NCBI RefSeq assembly: GCF_041381155.1
Contig: NC_091134.1
Location: forward strand, 10,758,755 to 10,822,754
Direction of reading: 5' to 3'
DNA from: Argopecten irradians
Lineage: Eukaryota > Mollusca > Bivalvia > Pectinida > Pectinidae
Length of the DNA: 64,000 nt
Under the pieces are notes generated by a model. The model did not search any database. It was given only the letters and a program-made list of their open reading frames with translations, and was not told the DNA's origin. Position numbers and translations under genes: made by a program. Below, in pieces: positions 34,921-47,640 of this stretch (positions are counted from its first letter, which is position 1; each line of letters begins with the position of its first letter).

Positions 34921-37900
34921 TCAAACGAAGAAGTTCAGCTTACTTGCGGCAATTTTGTAGCAATCCTGGCTATTGCACAATGTACCGGAGCAGCATGAGG
35001 AACAGATTTCGGGATATCCGTCCGTGGCGTCATGGCGTTTACCATGAGTAACACCCTGTACTCCTCCGTTAGCGATGAACGCATTACAGTGCTACAAAGT
35101 AGTAATAGAATATTAAAAAGATCATACTATGAGCAAACATTCATCAGAATATCTTATAGCTCCAAAATCTCACCTTTGTATTATCTCATCAAGGTTTGAG
35201 TTAGAAATGAATACATAATCATGTATAATAATACAATGTATTGCCAGTGTAAGAATGATAAAACTTACTGATTTAGTTTCACATCCATAGTAATACCGTA
35301 TTAGCCCACCGACCATGGTTGATGCTGTTGTAACATACCTTTAATAAATTGATTCATTTAATTTAAATAGACTTTTATATGATTCGATGAGAAAAAACAC
35401 CTTCATTATCCTTTTAAGTTTGCTATTTAGTTGATATATAAGACTTGTGGTAAAAAATAAAGGAGAAACCAGTTATATTTTTTGAGTTTTGTTTTTCTTG
35501 GGTTTTATTTTACATATTTGTATTAAGACATTTTCATATTAATATAATTTGAAAAAAAAATTAATGTTATGTATTATATATTCGATGCTTAAAATATATA
35601 CAGTAGTTGGCCAATCACCTATAGATAGGCCTATGTATGGCCACTTACCTCGGTCGGCTGGCAGAATGTTGTGTTGTGACATACTCCAACCGAAGATACC
35701 AAACCACAATTTAAACACTTATTTTCTGTTTGAATGAAAATGAGAAAGATTACTCGCACAGATGGTAAATACTGCCTGAATCTCATTTGCCCCAAAATTA
35801 AAATCAAAATCTGTTGATTTTATTTTTAAAATATTGGTGACGAGGGTGAAAAATGAAACATAATTAAGACGGGGTATCGTTACACAATACATACCTGGAG
35901 CGTCTACTCCACATAAGTGAGCGTTACATGTGTGCCCTGGGGAACTGTTAGAGCAGCAGCCGAAACAGTCGAGCGCTAGTTCACGTTTCTTTCTCCCCAC
36001 CGCAGGACTCGAGTGTTGCTGTGCTGCACATAGCTGAAACAGGATGTGCATAATGCCTCGATATATTATCCGCTTGGGATGTTCACGATTTAGTAGAAAA
36101 AAAAATGAAAAAATCCGGTCGCTTATTACGCAAAAATGAGACTGAAATAAATTGAAGGTGGATAGGATATGACACACTGGAGCTCTCCCTGACATTTAAC
36201 ATACTTGGAAGACGGATATTAAAGTTATGTATAACTGTTTGATCAAAACAATCTACATCACTCAATTTTCTGTGAATGTGAATTAGTATATTTTCCCGCC
36301 TTGTTCGATTACACACCTGAGACAGCATACATGTACAAACATCGAATATCACTGTATATACATGTATGAAATAAATGTAAGTTATACTCACTAGTTTACT
36401 TTTACATCCCGCATTGTACCGCACAACATCATGTTCGTCTTCAGTTACCTCCATGAAACATTCCTGTAAAACCAAGGTGTCATAAACAGAAAAAAACAGA
36501 ACATGCGTACAACAATTTCAGGAATATATTTAAACGTTTTAAATGTGATATTGTGATGTATTGAAATATAATAATATTCTTCCGCGGTGTTGGTTTTTTC
36601 TGTTGTTTCTTATTTCTATGAACGAAAGTTGATTTGTAAATGTAACAGAAAACGGACAAAGATTTACTTTTGTTGCAGAGTTGAGATTGAAAAACGTTAA
36701 GGTTCTGTTCAGTTGAATTAAATAGAGATACTAGCGGTATGACACCATACGAACCCGAACTACAAGTGGTCATTTTATTTACCTCGTCAGAACCACAGGT
36801 CACAATATTGGTTTTACACGCCTTTATGTCTGACACGTCACTGCATTGGATGCACTGTAAAGGTGCCGGGGTCGTAGCAACTGGGAACAAAGTAATTGAT
36901 ATCATTTGAGAACCGATAAGGCTAGTTCATACATATAATGATATTGTACTTACATGTACACATCCGTCTGTGTATATCTCCTCTGGAGATTGTTGCTTAC
37001 GTCATTAATCTAGGTGTGACGTCACACACGCAAACCTATGACCTAACAAACACATGGATATTTAACATTTAGTTTTTCAGCTAGTTAAGGCAGTTATGAA
37101 AGTGCAATCTTAAACCAAGTGCGATTAATAAATACCGACACACAAACTGTGTAAAGATATCGGTATAATAGGTCCAACGAAGATTTATATTAAAAACACC
37201 AAGGTTAAAGTTATATGTTATAAATGTCAGTAATAATGGACATTGAGTTCCAAATACAAATTTCTTAGCATGGACACTGGCGTGTTCAAATCCAAACCAG
37301 CTAGTCTGCAGCTAGTGAAGGCAGTTGTGAAGAGTGCAATCTTAAACCAAGTGCAATTAACAAATACCAAAACACACAAACTATGTAAAGATATCGGTAT
37401 AATATGTTAAACGAAGATATATATAAAAAACACCAAGGTTAAAGTTATACGTTATAAACGTCAGTAATGATGGACATTGAGTTCCAAATACAAATTTCTT
37501 AGCATGGACACTGGCGTGTTCAAATGCAAACCAGTATTTAGTTCGATTAAACATAACTGTTGACATCAAAATAAACACATACAGTGATGGTTGGATGGGT
37601 AACACAGACGATCGTTGCAGTTGTCATATGTTGCGCAGCATTCAGAACAAATGGTAGCTGTTCTATCACTCGGAATATTCCTCCGACTGTCGTAGTTTCC
37701 ACCCAGCATTTCTATGAGATTGCATAGCTGGAAATATGTTGTTCATTTCATTTAGAAATTCTTTTATGGCGGACATCGCCTGATTTCATATGGCATAACT
37801 AATTTCATAATGAAAAAGATGCATATACCACATTGAATTGAAGAACTTTATCAAATTACCCCACGACAAAATGATTATGTCATTGGTAGTTAAAAATGGA

Positions 37901-38840
37901 AATTAATATCAGCTGAACTCAAGATACTGATATTAATCTCAGTTCGTTGCATTAGCGGATCTGACAACATCCCATCAGAAGTCACGTTGTGGTGACTTTA
38001 ATCCTGCATATACTTCAGTTCCAATGTAGTTTGCCAGCTGGCTACAACATTTGACGTTAGGCGACACACAGCATAGCTTGTGTATTAAAGTATGGTGTGC
38101 TCTGTAAACTAAACGATTACATAGACGAAACTGATCATGATGGTTCTGTAAACTACATGAAACGAAATGAGAATAAGGACATTATTTAGATTTGTAAAAG
38201 AAGACTCGTAACACTAATTGGGTGGAACATCTTTCTCATAGTAGATTTTGTCAAGCTTTCTTAATTTTTAATTAGTCGTCAAGTGTTAACTAACTTGGTC
38301 AGTACTCACATGATTTGAGCGACACCCGGCTGTGTAAGTTCTCCTGTGGGTTGTGCTGTTCCGAATTTGCTCCAAAAAGCATTGCTTAAAAACATAGAGA
38401 AGCAAATCAAACATGTAAAGCACAAAATCTTCAGTATGTGTAATAAAGTGGTTAATAATTTCTTAGTAATAGCACTTGGATCATGGAATGAGTTAATGAC
38501 TGTGTTACTCTAGCTACAGGAAAGCAAACCTTAATGACTGGAAAAGAGCCGAAATAACGAAAAACACAACTTAACAAAGCAAACTTCAAATGACTAAAAG
38601 ACGAAAGGGCACAACACAGTTAGCGAACACCTGGCCTTATACTTTTACCACCTAATGGTCATTACCAGGCAAATAAGAATGTGTTATAGAAGTTTCTACC
38701 TCGTCTGGTTTACAGGTGGTGAAGTTATGGCGACAGTCAGAAGTCCAATGGTTAGACTCGGTACAGGACAGACAAGTCAGAGTGTGTACTGGGGAACATA
38801 AAAGCATCCACTTTACAATCCACATTTTGTACAACAACAA
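34921..38840 (-). CDS. Secreted protein with three Ly6/uPAR (LU) domains
   Basis: Nine minus-strand exons in three triplets. Domain 1: 38700-38840 (signal MWIVKWMLLCSPVHT, then LTCLSC), 38310-38384 (QCFLEQ...YTAGCRS) and 37583-37727 (LCNLIEM...CSECCATYDNCND). Domain 2: 36783-36880 (LQCIQCSDV...CGSDE), 36392-36463 (ECFMEV...YNAGCKSKL) and 35895-36033 (...DCFGCCSNSSPGHTCNAHLC). Domain 3: 35649-35725 (CLNCGLV...CQPTE), 35269-35338 (...RYYYGCETKS) and 34921-35091 (HCNAFI...CSSCCSGTLCN). Introns within a domain are phase 0 and those between domains phase 1. Spacing of the cysteines and the final CC...CN fit three-finger LU folds. The middle exon of domain 3 is 70 bases, not a multiple of three, while its counterparts are 75 and 72, so domain 3 as read is out of frame (true damage, sequence error or an unseen splice choice). 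No GPI signal is obvious; ligand unknown. Confidence 0.75.
37079..37534. repeat. 231-bp tandem duplication in the LU-gene intron
   Basis: 37079-37300 and 37310-37534 are about 93% alike (shared GTGCAATCTTAAACCAAGTG, TTAGCATGGACACTGGCGTG). It lies between the last exon of domain 1 and the first of domain 2. Confidence 0.9.
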
Positions 38841-39616
38841 TTATCGTATCTTCCCTAACATAAACCACCTTGGATTGATGGGAAAGTTCAGACTCAATAT
38901 ACGTAGAAAAATTAAGATTATGTATTATATTTTCATTTAAAATGAAGGACTGAAGAAGGCCCTATAGTGGCTGAATATATATTCAATAGAATTTATTTTG
39001 GCTTTTATTTTGGATTATTAATATACTAGCTTTATACTGTGTTTACCTCATTATGTTTCATTTAAATGATTTTGCTTTTGTTATGTCAGTAAGCACAAGG
39101 TAAGTAATTGCAAACCTCGGTTATCTTACTATGACTTACCATGAACAAAAGGTTTCTTAAATACAAAATGGCTGTTCGGTAACGAGAGGTAAGTCGCGAG
39201 TCATCATCATATGATCAATACGCGGTGAAATATACTGACCTGTATACAGCAATGACGAAAGAATAAGGATTCCTAAACAGAAACGGTAAAACAATTTACT
39301 TCTATTTCGGTTATTTCAATAATTTGCATCGTCTTACTGATATTATTAACATAACAGACTCAACAGAACTTGTATAACTAACAAAACATTTCAATGGTAA
39401 CCATCAGGTTTTACGTCAAAACAAAACTAAACCAACCAAAAGTTTTTTTTCTCACGAACTTACGGTTATTGAAATAAAGTGCAAATTAACATGTATGATT
39501 GAATTGAGATTTTGTAGTTATTAAACCCTTACCAAAACAAGTGTAGGCCATTTTAGTCGAAGTGTACTGCTATTTCTTATCTTTCTACAATTTCCTGAAA
39601 GACGAAAATAGTCAAG

Positions 39617-39886
39617 ATGGCTGATAAGGTATATCTCTGTTTCGTGTTTAACGACCTTACCGACATTCCGATAAGGACTCCAGGAGCGATTTTCCGTACT
39701 ATTACACAATCAACAAGAGAAAGTGTTCGAATTGGGTCCTCTGGGCCCTCGGCCCTGGTTGTCAACAGTGACACTCTCAACGACCTCCACGACCTGACAG
39801 AGCAAGATCGTGCAAAATTTGGAACATTAGTAGTGTTGTGCCACGCTATCTACGTCAATAGAACATTCTCTTTTTGGGTGATATAA
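39617..39886 (+). CDS. Unidentified small open frame, 89 codons
   Basis: ATG to TAA without interruption: MADKVYLCFVFNDLTDIP near the start, then a D/E/R-rich middle. Composition looks more protein-like than surrounding frames, but there is no domain, splice or neighbour support. It may equally be part of a repeat. It sits upstream of, and divergent from, the LU gene. Confidence 0.2.
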   Translation: MADKVYLCFVFNDLTDIPIRTPGAIFRTITQSTRESVRIGSSGPSALVVNSDTLNDLHDLTEQDRAKFGTLVVLCHAIYVNRTFSFWVI

Positions 39887-41384
39887 TCACCAACCGTCAT
39901 TTGTATGACGATGTCAAAAATGACTTCTTGTGTATGCTTTTATAAAGCCGCATTCGGTCAAACAATCGTTTTTTGTACATGCTATAAACACTAGTTAATA
40001 TAATGACATGGTTATCTGTTGATATAAATATAATCTGAACCATGTAGACTTCTTTAAATGAAACCTACAATTGTTTGCATATTTTGCGAAACTTTACAAG
40101 CTTTACAATGGTATGCGGTAATACTCAAGTTTAGGCCCGATGTATACACACTTTTTTATCAACTTGGATTCAAAAACACCTAAGAAGTGGTATATAGGCA
40201 TAGCAAATATCACTACTTAAATAGGAGCTAATGTCTTAAATTAGCTTCATATGTTTGAGAAAACCAACGTCATTTTTAGATATCATATAAAAACTTAAGG
40301 ATCTCAATCCATTTTGCAAGCTTGAATTTAGTTATTCATAAACCTCCCCTATTTCTTTGTGTTCTAAGATGGGTCATATTTGACTAAAAAAAACAAACCA
40401 CAAAAGCATCATTTCACATCAGCTCAAATCATCGCATATTTTACCAAAATTTACAAGCTACACAACAATTTACGAATCAATAGTTATACCCACTGTTGGC
40501 ACCTACGCATACACTTTTTATCGATGTATCGCTATGTTCAAATACACATAAGAAGGGATATATTAACATAACAAAATATCATTGGTTTAATCAGGGTCTA
40601 AAAACTTAAATGGGGATTTCAGTAAGGCTAATATTGTTACATAACCATGAAACGAAATGCAACATTCCTTATGTGAAATTAAAAAGACAATTGAAATGTA
40701 TCGATAAATGTTGTATAATTGATATCATTGGAATTTTCATACAATATATGTACGCTCTCTTACTACTCGAGCCAGGCTGGTTTCATATAAGTTAAAAAAT
40801 GCAATAAATAAACACCCCTGGATTATCTCGTAATAAAACTTAAGGCAGCCCAGAGGGGAAAATCTGAACCAATCACAGGCCAGCAAATGTTTCCTTTGAA
40901 GAGAGCGACGCCCAATTTCAAAGCTGTACAGTCAATCACAATGTACGGTTGTACGGCTCTTTTGATGTGCTTCAAAAAGGACTAAATTACCTGTTCTGTT
41001 GCTTCCAGTTTTACTATAGAGTAGTCCAGGGCGTAAGTGATCGGAACCCCTGGAGTATCGAGGATAATAGTGTAGAAATAGTGATTGTAAAATTAGAAAT
41101 AGTGTAAAGATCGTAAGTGGTTGGAACCTCTGGAGTATCAAGGATGAACCTATGTTCTGAAAAATCGATATATTATGGGAATGTGAAATGATCCATGCAC
41201 ATCTGAAATGTAAATAAAGGCTAAAGTTATTGTGTGGTATCGAGGCCGTATGGTGACAATATAAACAAAGTTAATGGAACCTTTGTTGTGTTTATTGTCT
41301 ATTGTTTGTTCAGCCTATATATAGGGAAGTAACAAATAACTCAATATGTATCCTACCACCCGTAGACTTTATACTCATAATCTA
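39887..41384. other. Non-coding stretch
   Basis: No gene seen. About 40855-40930 is the inverse relative of the element at about 15255-15345. At 41033-41063 and 41110-41150 a short block with GGAACCCCTGGAGTATCGAG recurs. Confidence 0.45.
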
Positions 41385-41445
41385 TACAACTGTCTGCCAT
41401 TCCACGTCTTTACATGACCATGGCTGTTTATATGACGTTAAACTA
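41385..41445 (+). repeat. SINE-like 3' tail fragment, diverged
   Basis: CACGTCTTTACATGACCATG and GCTGTTTATATGACGTTAAA match the tail of the 0.5-kb SINE-like element. Confidence 0.55.
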
Positions 41446-41556
41446 GTAAAACCAAATGTCTGCCGTGGTTTTGTACATATAATAAATGGGATCGACACAC
41501 ATTAGTCGTGATGTAGAGAACATCCTATATGTATTCTTTGTTGATAAAATATTAAA

Positions 41557-41800
41557 GGTATTCATCAAGAAACATTGGAACGAGTGAAAATATCAAAGTT
41601 ACCACTTCATGAATGAGATGAAATACTACCGGTATTCATCAAGAGACATTCGCACGAGTGAAAAATATTAAAGTTTACACCTCATGAGATGAAATACTAC
41701 TTAGTGGTAATCATCAAGAGACATTCACATGGGTAAAAAATATCAAAGTTACCACCTCATGAGATGAAATACTACTGGTATTCAACAAGAAAGAAGGAAT
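41557..41800. repeat. About 74-bp tandem repeat, 3.3 units
   Basis: Units start at 41557, 41631, 41706 and 41777 with GGTATTCATCAAGAGACATT and contain CACCTCATGAGATGAAATAC. Confidence 0.85.
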
Positions 41801-43329
41801 GCTCTATTCATTTCATTTGTTTTCTCTCTTCCATTTACAGAAGACCATCACTACTAGTTCCGCCAAAGGTTATTCCGCCATTTTATTGAGTTATTTGCCC
41901 TTGCGATTATAACGTCATATTTCTGCTCAAAAATATGACGTCATTTTTGTGCACAAACTACTGACGTAACAATCAATATTATATTTTCATTGTCAATGCT
42001 GCATTCCGATTGGTCAAAAGCGAGTGGAGTATATCGTTTTTATGTTCACCGTAAAACGTTATATTCAACTGCGGAAAATGCAATAAAAATCAGAAGTTGC
42101 TCCCGTTGCAGCGATCCATTTATATCAACATCTTTTCGCAACCGCGCCAGTTACTGACTCTTGTTAAACTCTGTGTTTCTGCCATAAATATCTGAATTTG
42201 TTTGTGGTCGCTTCACTCACGTTATTGGCCAGCTATGTTGTTTATTATCATTTCATTATCGCAGTGCATGTAGGGAGGTCACGAAAGTTCAATACTGCTA
42301 TTTCTATTGCACTCGGTCTACGTTTTCAAGGCCATGGCAATTTTAGAATCAAAGAGATACAACGTTTCGGTGCATTTCGTCGAACAAATAATATTAGAGT
42401 TAAAATGAGAGTATTGCGCTTTCCTGTCTTTGAGAAATGGGTTGGGAAACTTCATAATGTACTCGACAACGGGGGAAATATGTTTTAACAATCGATGTAC
42501 ATATTTATGTAATAAAATGGCTGGAAATTATTTCAAAATCTAAGACAATATCGTGTTCATGTAATTTCCTCAAAATGTGTTAAAGATGCTCCACCGCCGA
42601 CAGAGCATAAATGATATTCATCATTTGAACAATAATTGGTGTTTAATCGTGTATATACATGTCTAATTAACACAAAAAATAATATGAAATCATTTTTTTC
42701 GCCTTTGGTGGATGCGCAATCAGTACTTCATTCCATATAGGATATAGTGACACTGAATTTTTTCGGGATGCAATTAATTATTTTTCATATCTTTAATTTG
42801 AAGTAAAATTAGAAGTTTAAACTTTTCAATGGTGGAAATGGTGTAAAGTAAGTAACTTTCGTAACTGAAGAAAAATACTAAATCGTCTGCTCCTGTTTTT
42901 GATAGTGAAAAAATACCATTTGTCAGCGGTGGAGCATCTTTAAATAAGGTAATGAATAACCTGATTTATGAAAAGGTCATCATTCCTACACGAAGAAATC
43001 TGCTGTTCGGGGGTGTAAATGGGTATTTAATTTATCATCTTTAGACCTATAATAGGGTATTTGTTACGTTATTTTGAAGACACCAACAGAATGTCGATGA
43101 AACTAATGTTTGACAAAGTGGACTCCGCCGAAACCTTTTCTGCTATTTCAAAATAGACTTTCTTTCAATTATGAACACCTTGCTAAACTTTCCACACACA
43201 CCATGTTACAATGTTGTACAATGGTAAAATGTTCTAAAGCATATGAACACGCATGAATTAATTCCAGACCTTGCAAAGCCAATAAAAACGCCCAGGCTAT
43301 ACTACATGTTATCACATAATCCATCAGTA
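41801..43329. other. No recognised gene
   Basis: Contains an open frame of 96 codons (42198-42488, +) without recognisable motifs and several TGACGT-containing palindromic bits at 41900-41970 (AAATATGACGTCATTTTTG). I see no splice-supported exon. Confidence 0.4.
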
Positions 43330-43765
43330 AACAATAAGAAGTATTAGCTTCCCAAAAAGCAAAGAAGGCTTCCATACAGCATTATTTATTAAGAAGCGAT
43401 GACAGGAAAGCTTGACGCATTGTTCTGTTCACAGTTAGCTGCCATAGTTCTTATGACAATTCATTTTTGAAGAATGATAATTTATATGCTTTCGCATTCA
43501 AAGAAAAAGATAACCAACTTCATGATATTCATGAAAGGGCCACTAGGCTACCTTTCCGAAACAAAAAAAAAAGTTTCTTTAAAACAATTTTAGCATAATT
43601 TCAACAACAAGAAACCAATCAACACACGTAAATCGTTTTGGCCAGCCAATTAAAGTGAACAGACTATTTATAACCATGTGAAATCCCAACAACGTGGCAG
43701 GCAAAGCGACCGATTATAATAGCTACCATCCTGGGATTGTAGCAAAAATACATCATGTGACATTT
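43330..43765 (+). repeat. Duplicated block, copy 1 (uninterrupted)
   Basis: About 88% alike to 45245-46292 minus its insert. It shares TTAGCTTCCCAAAAAGC, GCTTGACGCATTGTTCT, GTTAGCTGCCATAGTTCTTA, CGTTTTGGCCAGCCAAT and CTATTTATAACCAT. Confidence 0.85.
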
Positions 43766-44104
43766 TACCTGTAGTGTATTTTTAACACGAATAAAATTTG
43801 TAGGCGACCTAGGTCGTAGTAGGCGGAAAGCAAACATTTTGGCAATCGACGGCATCGTTATATTTAGGATATAAAGCCGTGTTGTTTAAAAGTACACAAT
43901 TTTATTAATTACATACATATGTATATTGGAAGAAAAGAGTGGAAGAGCAATAGCAATTATTACTCTATATTTAAAAACTATTCTGGACTTGAAAATTATT
44001 TAATACGATTAAACGAAAAAGACAGAAAAACAATGTGAAACCGGAAGATGGAAACAGAATATGTCATTTATGCAATACCGGTATTGGTGATGAATTTCAT
44101 TATT

Positions 44105-44262
44105 TAAGGATTAACTTGAATAGATTTATTATGTTATGGAGATATAACACAATAATCTGAGTGTACTCTAAATAAACCGCGAAGCGGTTTATGATGAGAG
44201 TACACTCAGATTTTTGTGTTATATCTCCATAACATAAAAAATTTATTCAAATTATTCCTTAT
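44105..44262. mobile_element. Foldback (hairpin) element
   Basis: Arms of about 60-70 bases: TTATGTTATGGAGATATAAC and CTGAGTGTACTCT pair with AGAGTACACTCAG and GTTATATCTCCATAACATAA. The centre AAACCGCGAAGCGGTTT is itself a hairpin. Confidence 0.87.
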
Positions 44263-45240
44263 AATTCAATTTACTAAAGATAATCTCTTCAACATTTAAA
44301 ATTCATTTTGGGACTCTTTTGTCTATGAAATCATCACGCCGTCATCTCAGCCAATCAGAAGCAACGTCATAAACGGCGACGCCATTTTTTCCTTTATGGG
44401 CTGATAAAGTAAATTTTTAAGCCAATGAAAATGCTCGTAACAAGCAAAATTGAATTATTTGTTTTTATGTTCGATTTATAATGTAAGCCAGTTACGTGGG
44501 GATTACATTCCTGCATATTACACAAAACATCCTTATCATATTAAGATGAAAGGCATGTTCTTCATTCTTCATAAAAAAATATACGCAAATTTCTGCTTTT
44601 TTATTCAGAAATTATGCCATTTGTTATAATATTAATAGCAGCTCAAAATTATCAGATATATATATATGTATTTTTCTAATGTATTAATATATACACATAT
44701 GAATAAGTCAATTATTACTATACTCAATACATGTATATTAATATCTGTTATGTTACCAATTTTAAAGGTGAAACAATTTGTTGGACAAAATGTTATGATA
44801 CACTGAATTTTGTTAGTAAATGTTTGAATCTGTATACAAATAATGCATTTAATTTCGCCTGTCCTGCCTTAAAAATATAATTATATATGTATGAACCCTT
44901 GTTATACACTATGTGTATCTGAGAATTGAATTGAAGCAATCCCTTATTTTGTCATGTCAAATAGGTGTTTTGAATTTATATGTGATATCAAATATATGTA
45001 ACCAAAGACAAGTGTTTGATAAAAAGTACCCGCATTAAAGTGTCCTTTTAGTAACCCAATCGTGTCACGTCAACCTTGGTTAGGAAAGAATGAGTATGGG
45101 TTAATAACTCATATAAATATACTTTAATTTCACAACTAACTATGTATCTAATTTATGAACTGTTTGAGTAGTAAATTCTGCTGAGTTTGGCGTTTATTAT
45201 GCGAACAATTCAATAGGCCATGACAATTTATTTTGGATAT
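44263..45240. other. Non-coding AT-rich stretch
   Basis: No gene or clear repeat beyond short TA runs. Confidence 0.5.
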
Positions 45241-45244
45241 AAGA

Positions 45245-46292
45245 CATATACAAGTGTTAGCTTCCCAAAAAGCTAAAAATGCTACGATACTGCATTATTT
45301 ATTAGGAAGCGATGATAAGAAAGCTTGACGCATTGTTCTTATCACAGTTAGCTGCCATAGTTCTTATGACAATTCATTTTTGGAGAATGATAATTTAAAT
45401 GCTTTCGCAGTCAATGTAAAAATTAATCAACTTCATGATATTCATGAAAGGGCCACCAGGCTACCTTTCCGACACAAGAAAAATAAATTTCCTTTAAAAC
45501 AATTATAACATAATATGGCCAAAGATGAGGTTACAACACCAAACAAGTTTTGCCGCCTGGCGCAGAAATAGTCAACTAACGCGTTGTAATTATGACGACG
45601 TCGGGAAACATAATAGGACGTACGTTATGGAAATAACCGTTTTGTTTATTTTAATAAAGTTGTTCAGAAGGTGCAATGGGCCTTTCCTAATGCAAACAAG
45701 TTTTCCGTTTAATAATACTGTACTGATATGCATGTACGTGTACTTGGACCAGTTGGTGTATTACACACCATACGCATAGAAACATGCATAAGATGTCGGT
45801 TAAAACTGTACTATACGCATATAGTTCCACAAATATCCTCAAAGTAAAGCCTAACTTTGTTTCAGCATCTCACATCACTCTAACAGTACTAGTTAGGCTA
45901 TATATAGATGCTCCACGCGCTCCCGACAATGTAAACAAAACTCGGCAAATCAGATAAATATTTCCGTCAATTTCTCCGAGGGGATCCGATTGCGAACTTA
46001 TGTTCTATGCAGTACGTGTAGCGCCGCCTTGTGTAATCTGAGAATAATCAGAAACCAGAAAAAAAACATTCGGACTTCTCTGGGTTTATCTAATGATAAT
46101 TTGTTTGTAATAATTTCCCCACTGGTAACCCTTACACACATGAACTATTCAACAACAAGTAACCAATCAAAACACGTAAATCGTTTTGGCCAGCCAATCA
46201 AAGTGAACCGACTATTTATAACCATATGAAATCCAAACAACATGGCAGGCAAAGCGACCGATTATAATAGCTGCCAGGATGGTAGCAAAAAG
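45245..46292 (+). repeat. Duplicated block, copy 2, split by a 630-bp insert
   Basis: It matches 43330-43765, but about 45516-46148 is extra sequence with no counterpart in copy 1. The downstream half has TTTGGCCAGCCAATCAAAG, a TATTTATAA motif and, about 25 bases later, an ATG (46241) opening 38 codons (MAGKATDYNS...). In copy 1 the ATG reads GTG. The short frame has no known domain; it could be a 5' exon fragment. Confidence 0.75.
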
Positions 46293-46997
46293 AATCGAGG
46301 ACTTCATGACAAAATGACTCGCTTAAATAAAAAACTTCTTAAATTCGTTTCATAAAATATCATCTGAAATGAAGCTTCATTTAATATGCTATATATTGTC
46401 GTATGAAATATTATGTTTCAAGTTTTTAATAATTAGATAATAGGCGGACTATTTGATCAAACATTGAATAATGTTTATGTCAATGATTTTACATTTCTCT
46501 CAGCAGAACCCCCTGCCTGGCCAATATCGATATATATATTTAAGCATTATTATCAATACTTTTTGGGGTCATGCATGGCGTCAAAATACTTTACGTACCA
46601 TTTTTTCGGTGTATGAAAAAATAACCTCAAAGATCTATCCAATAGAAATACATTTGTAGAATTAAATTAAATTATTAAATGTTCTATATGATAAAATATA
46701 TCGAATCTCCCCTCGAAACTATTAAGTGATTTCCTGAACAATGTTTTTTTCATATGCAGTCGCTTCATAATATCAACATTTTCAGGATATAAGCTAAATT
46801 TCAGTAAGCTCGAACAAATAAAACAGGCTTTGGATCGTGTGTTGTTGTGTTGACAGAGATCCATATTCAGTTTTAGTTAATGTCACTAGAAAACCTTGAT
46901 TGCGTGCATAACACGTAAGTATTAGTCACATCTATTGTTCTTTCAGCTTTAATGATAATTAACCAATATATACCCATATTTATATATATATAAATAT
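46293..46997. other. Non-coding stretch
   Basis: Nothing recognised. Confidence 0.45.
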
Positions 46998-47096
46998 GAT
47001 AAACAGTGATTTGTTTGCCTGGACCTTCAGGTTTCTCTATATCTACAGGCAGATGTATCGATTTGTATTCACCTAAGCTCGTATGACTCCGACTAA
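46998..47096 (+). promoter_or_regulatory. Upstream/5'-UTR block of the fifth lectin gene, repeated in its intron
   Basis: About 95 bases ending 15 bases before the lectin ATG recur at 47544-47638 inside intron 1 with one or two changes (ATTTGTTTGCCTGGACCTTC, CTAAGCTCGTATGACTCCG). Position suggests promoter or 5' UTR; function is inferred. Confidence 0.6.
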
Positions 47097-47543
47097 ACTA
47101 GAACAAACTACATGGCTATGACTTCATTTTGTCTCTGGATACTAATCTTTTCAGCTGCAATAACAACAGGTAAGAATGGAGATATTCTGATCTTTCACAG
47201 TACGTTTGATGAATATGTAGACATTATACATTGACTGAGTTTGAGTTCAAATATTTGATATGTTGAACTAAAAGGGCAACAGCTCGGTCCCATAATTCAA
47301 CATAACACGTGTTGACCGAAAACTCAGTCTACAAATGTTTTGTTATGCCTTCTATAATTATTTATATATATATATATATAAATACGAAAGAAGCTCATTC
47401 ATTACGCACGTATAATTAAAATGTATTAATTGAAGCCAATGACATGAACGCGGTCAGTTACAGCTTTGAAGTTATATTCTGCAAAGGAAGGATTTGTGAA
47501 CCATTTCAATTATATTTTACAGTACACAGAACGATAGAAAATT

Positions 47544-47640
47544 AATAAACAGTGATTTGTTTGCCTGGACCTTCAGGTTTCTCTATATATACAGGCAGAT
47601 GTATCGATTTGTATTCACCTAAGCTCGTATGACTCCGGCA
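47544..47640 (+). repeat. Second copy of the lectin upstream block
   Basis: Direct repeat of 46998-47096, here within intron 1. Confidence 0.9.

Noticed and set aside
35719-36475. Long continuous minus-strand frames over the LU gene
   Set aside because: They run through introns; the cysteine-bearing exons with GT/AG borders explain the coding signal.
43664-43855. 63-codon minus-strand open frame
   Set aside because: It lies in the duplicated block and is not preserved in the second copy.
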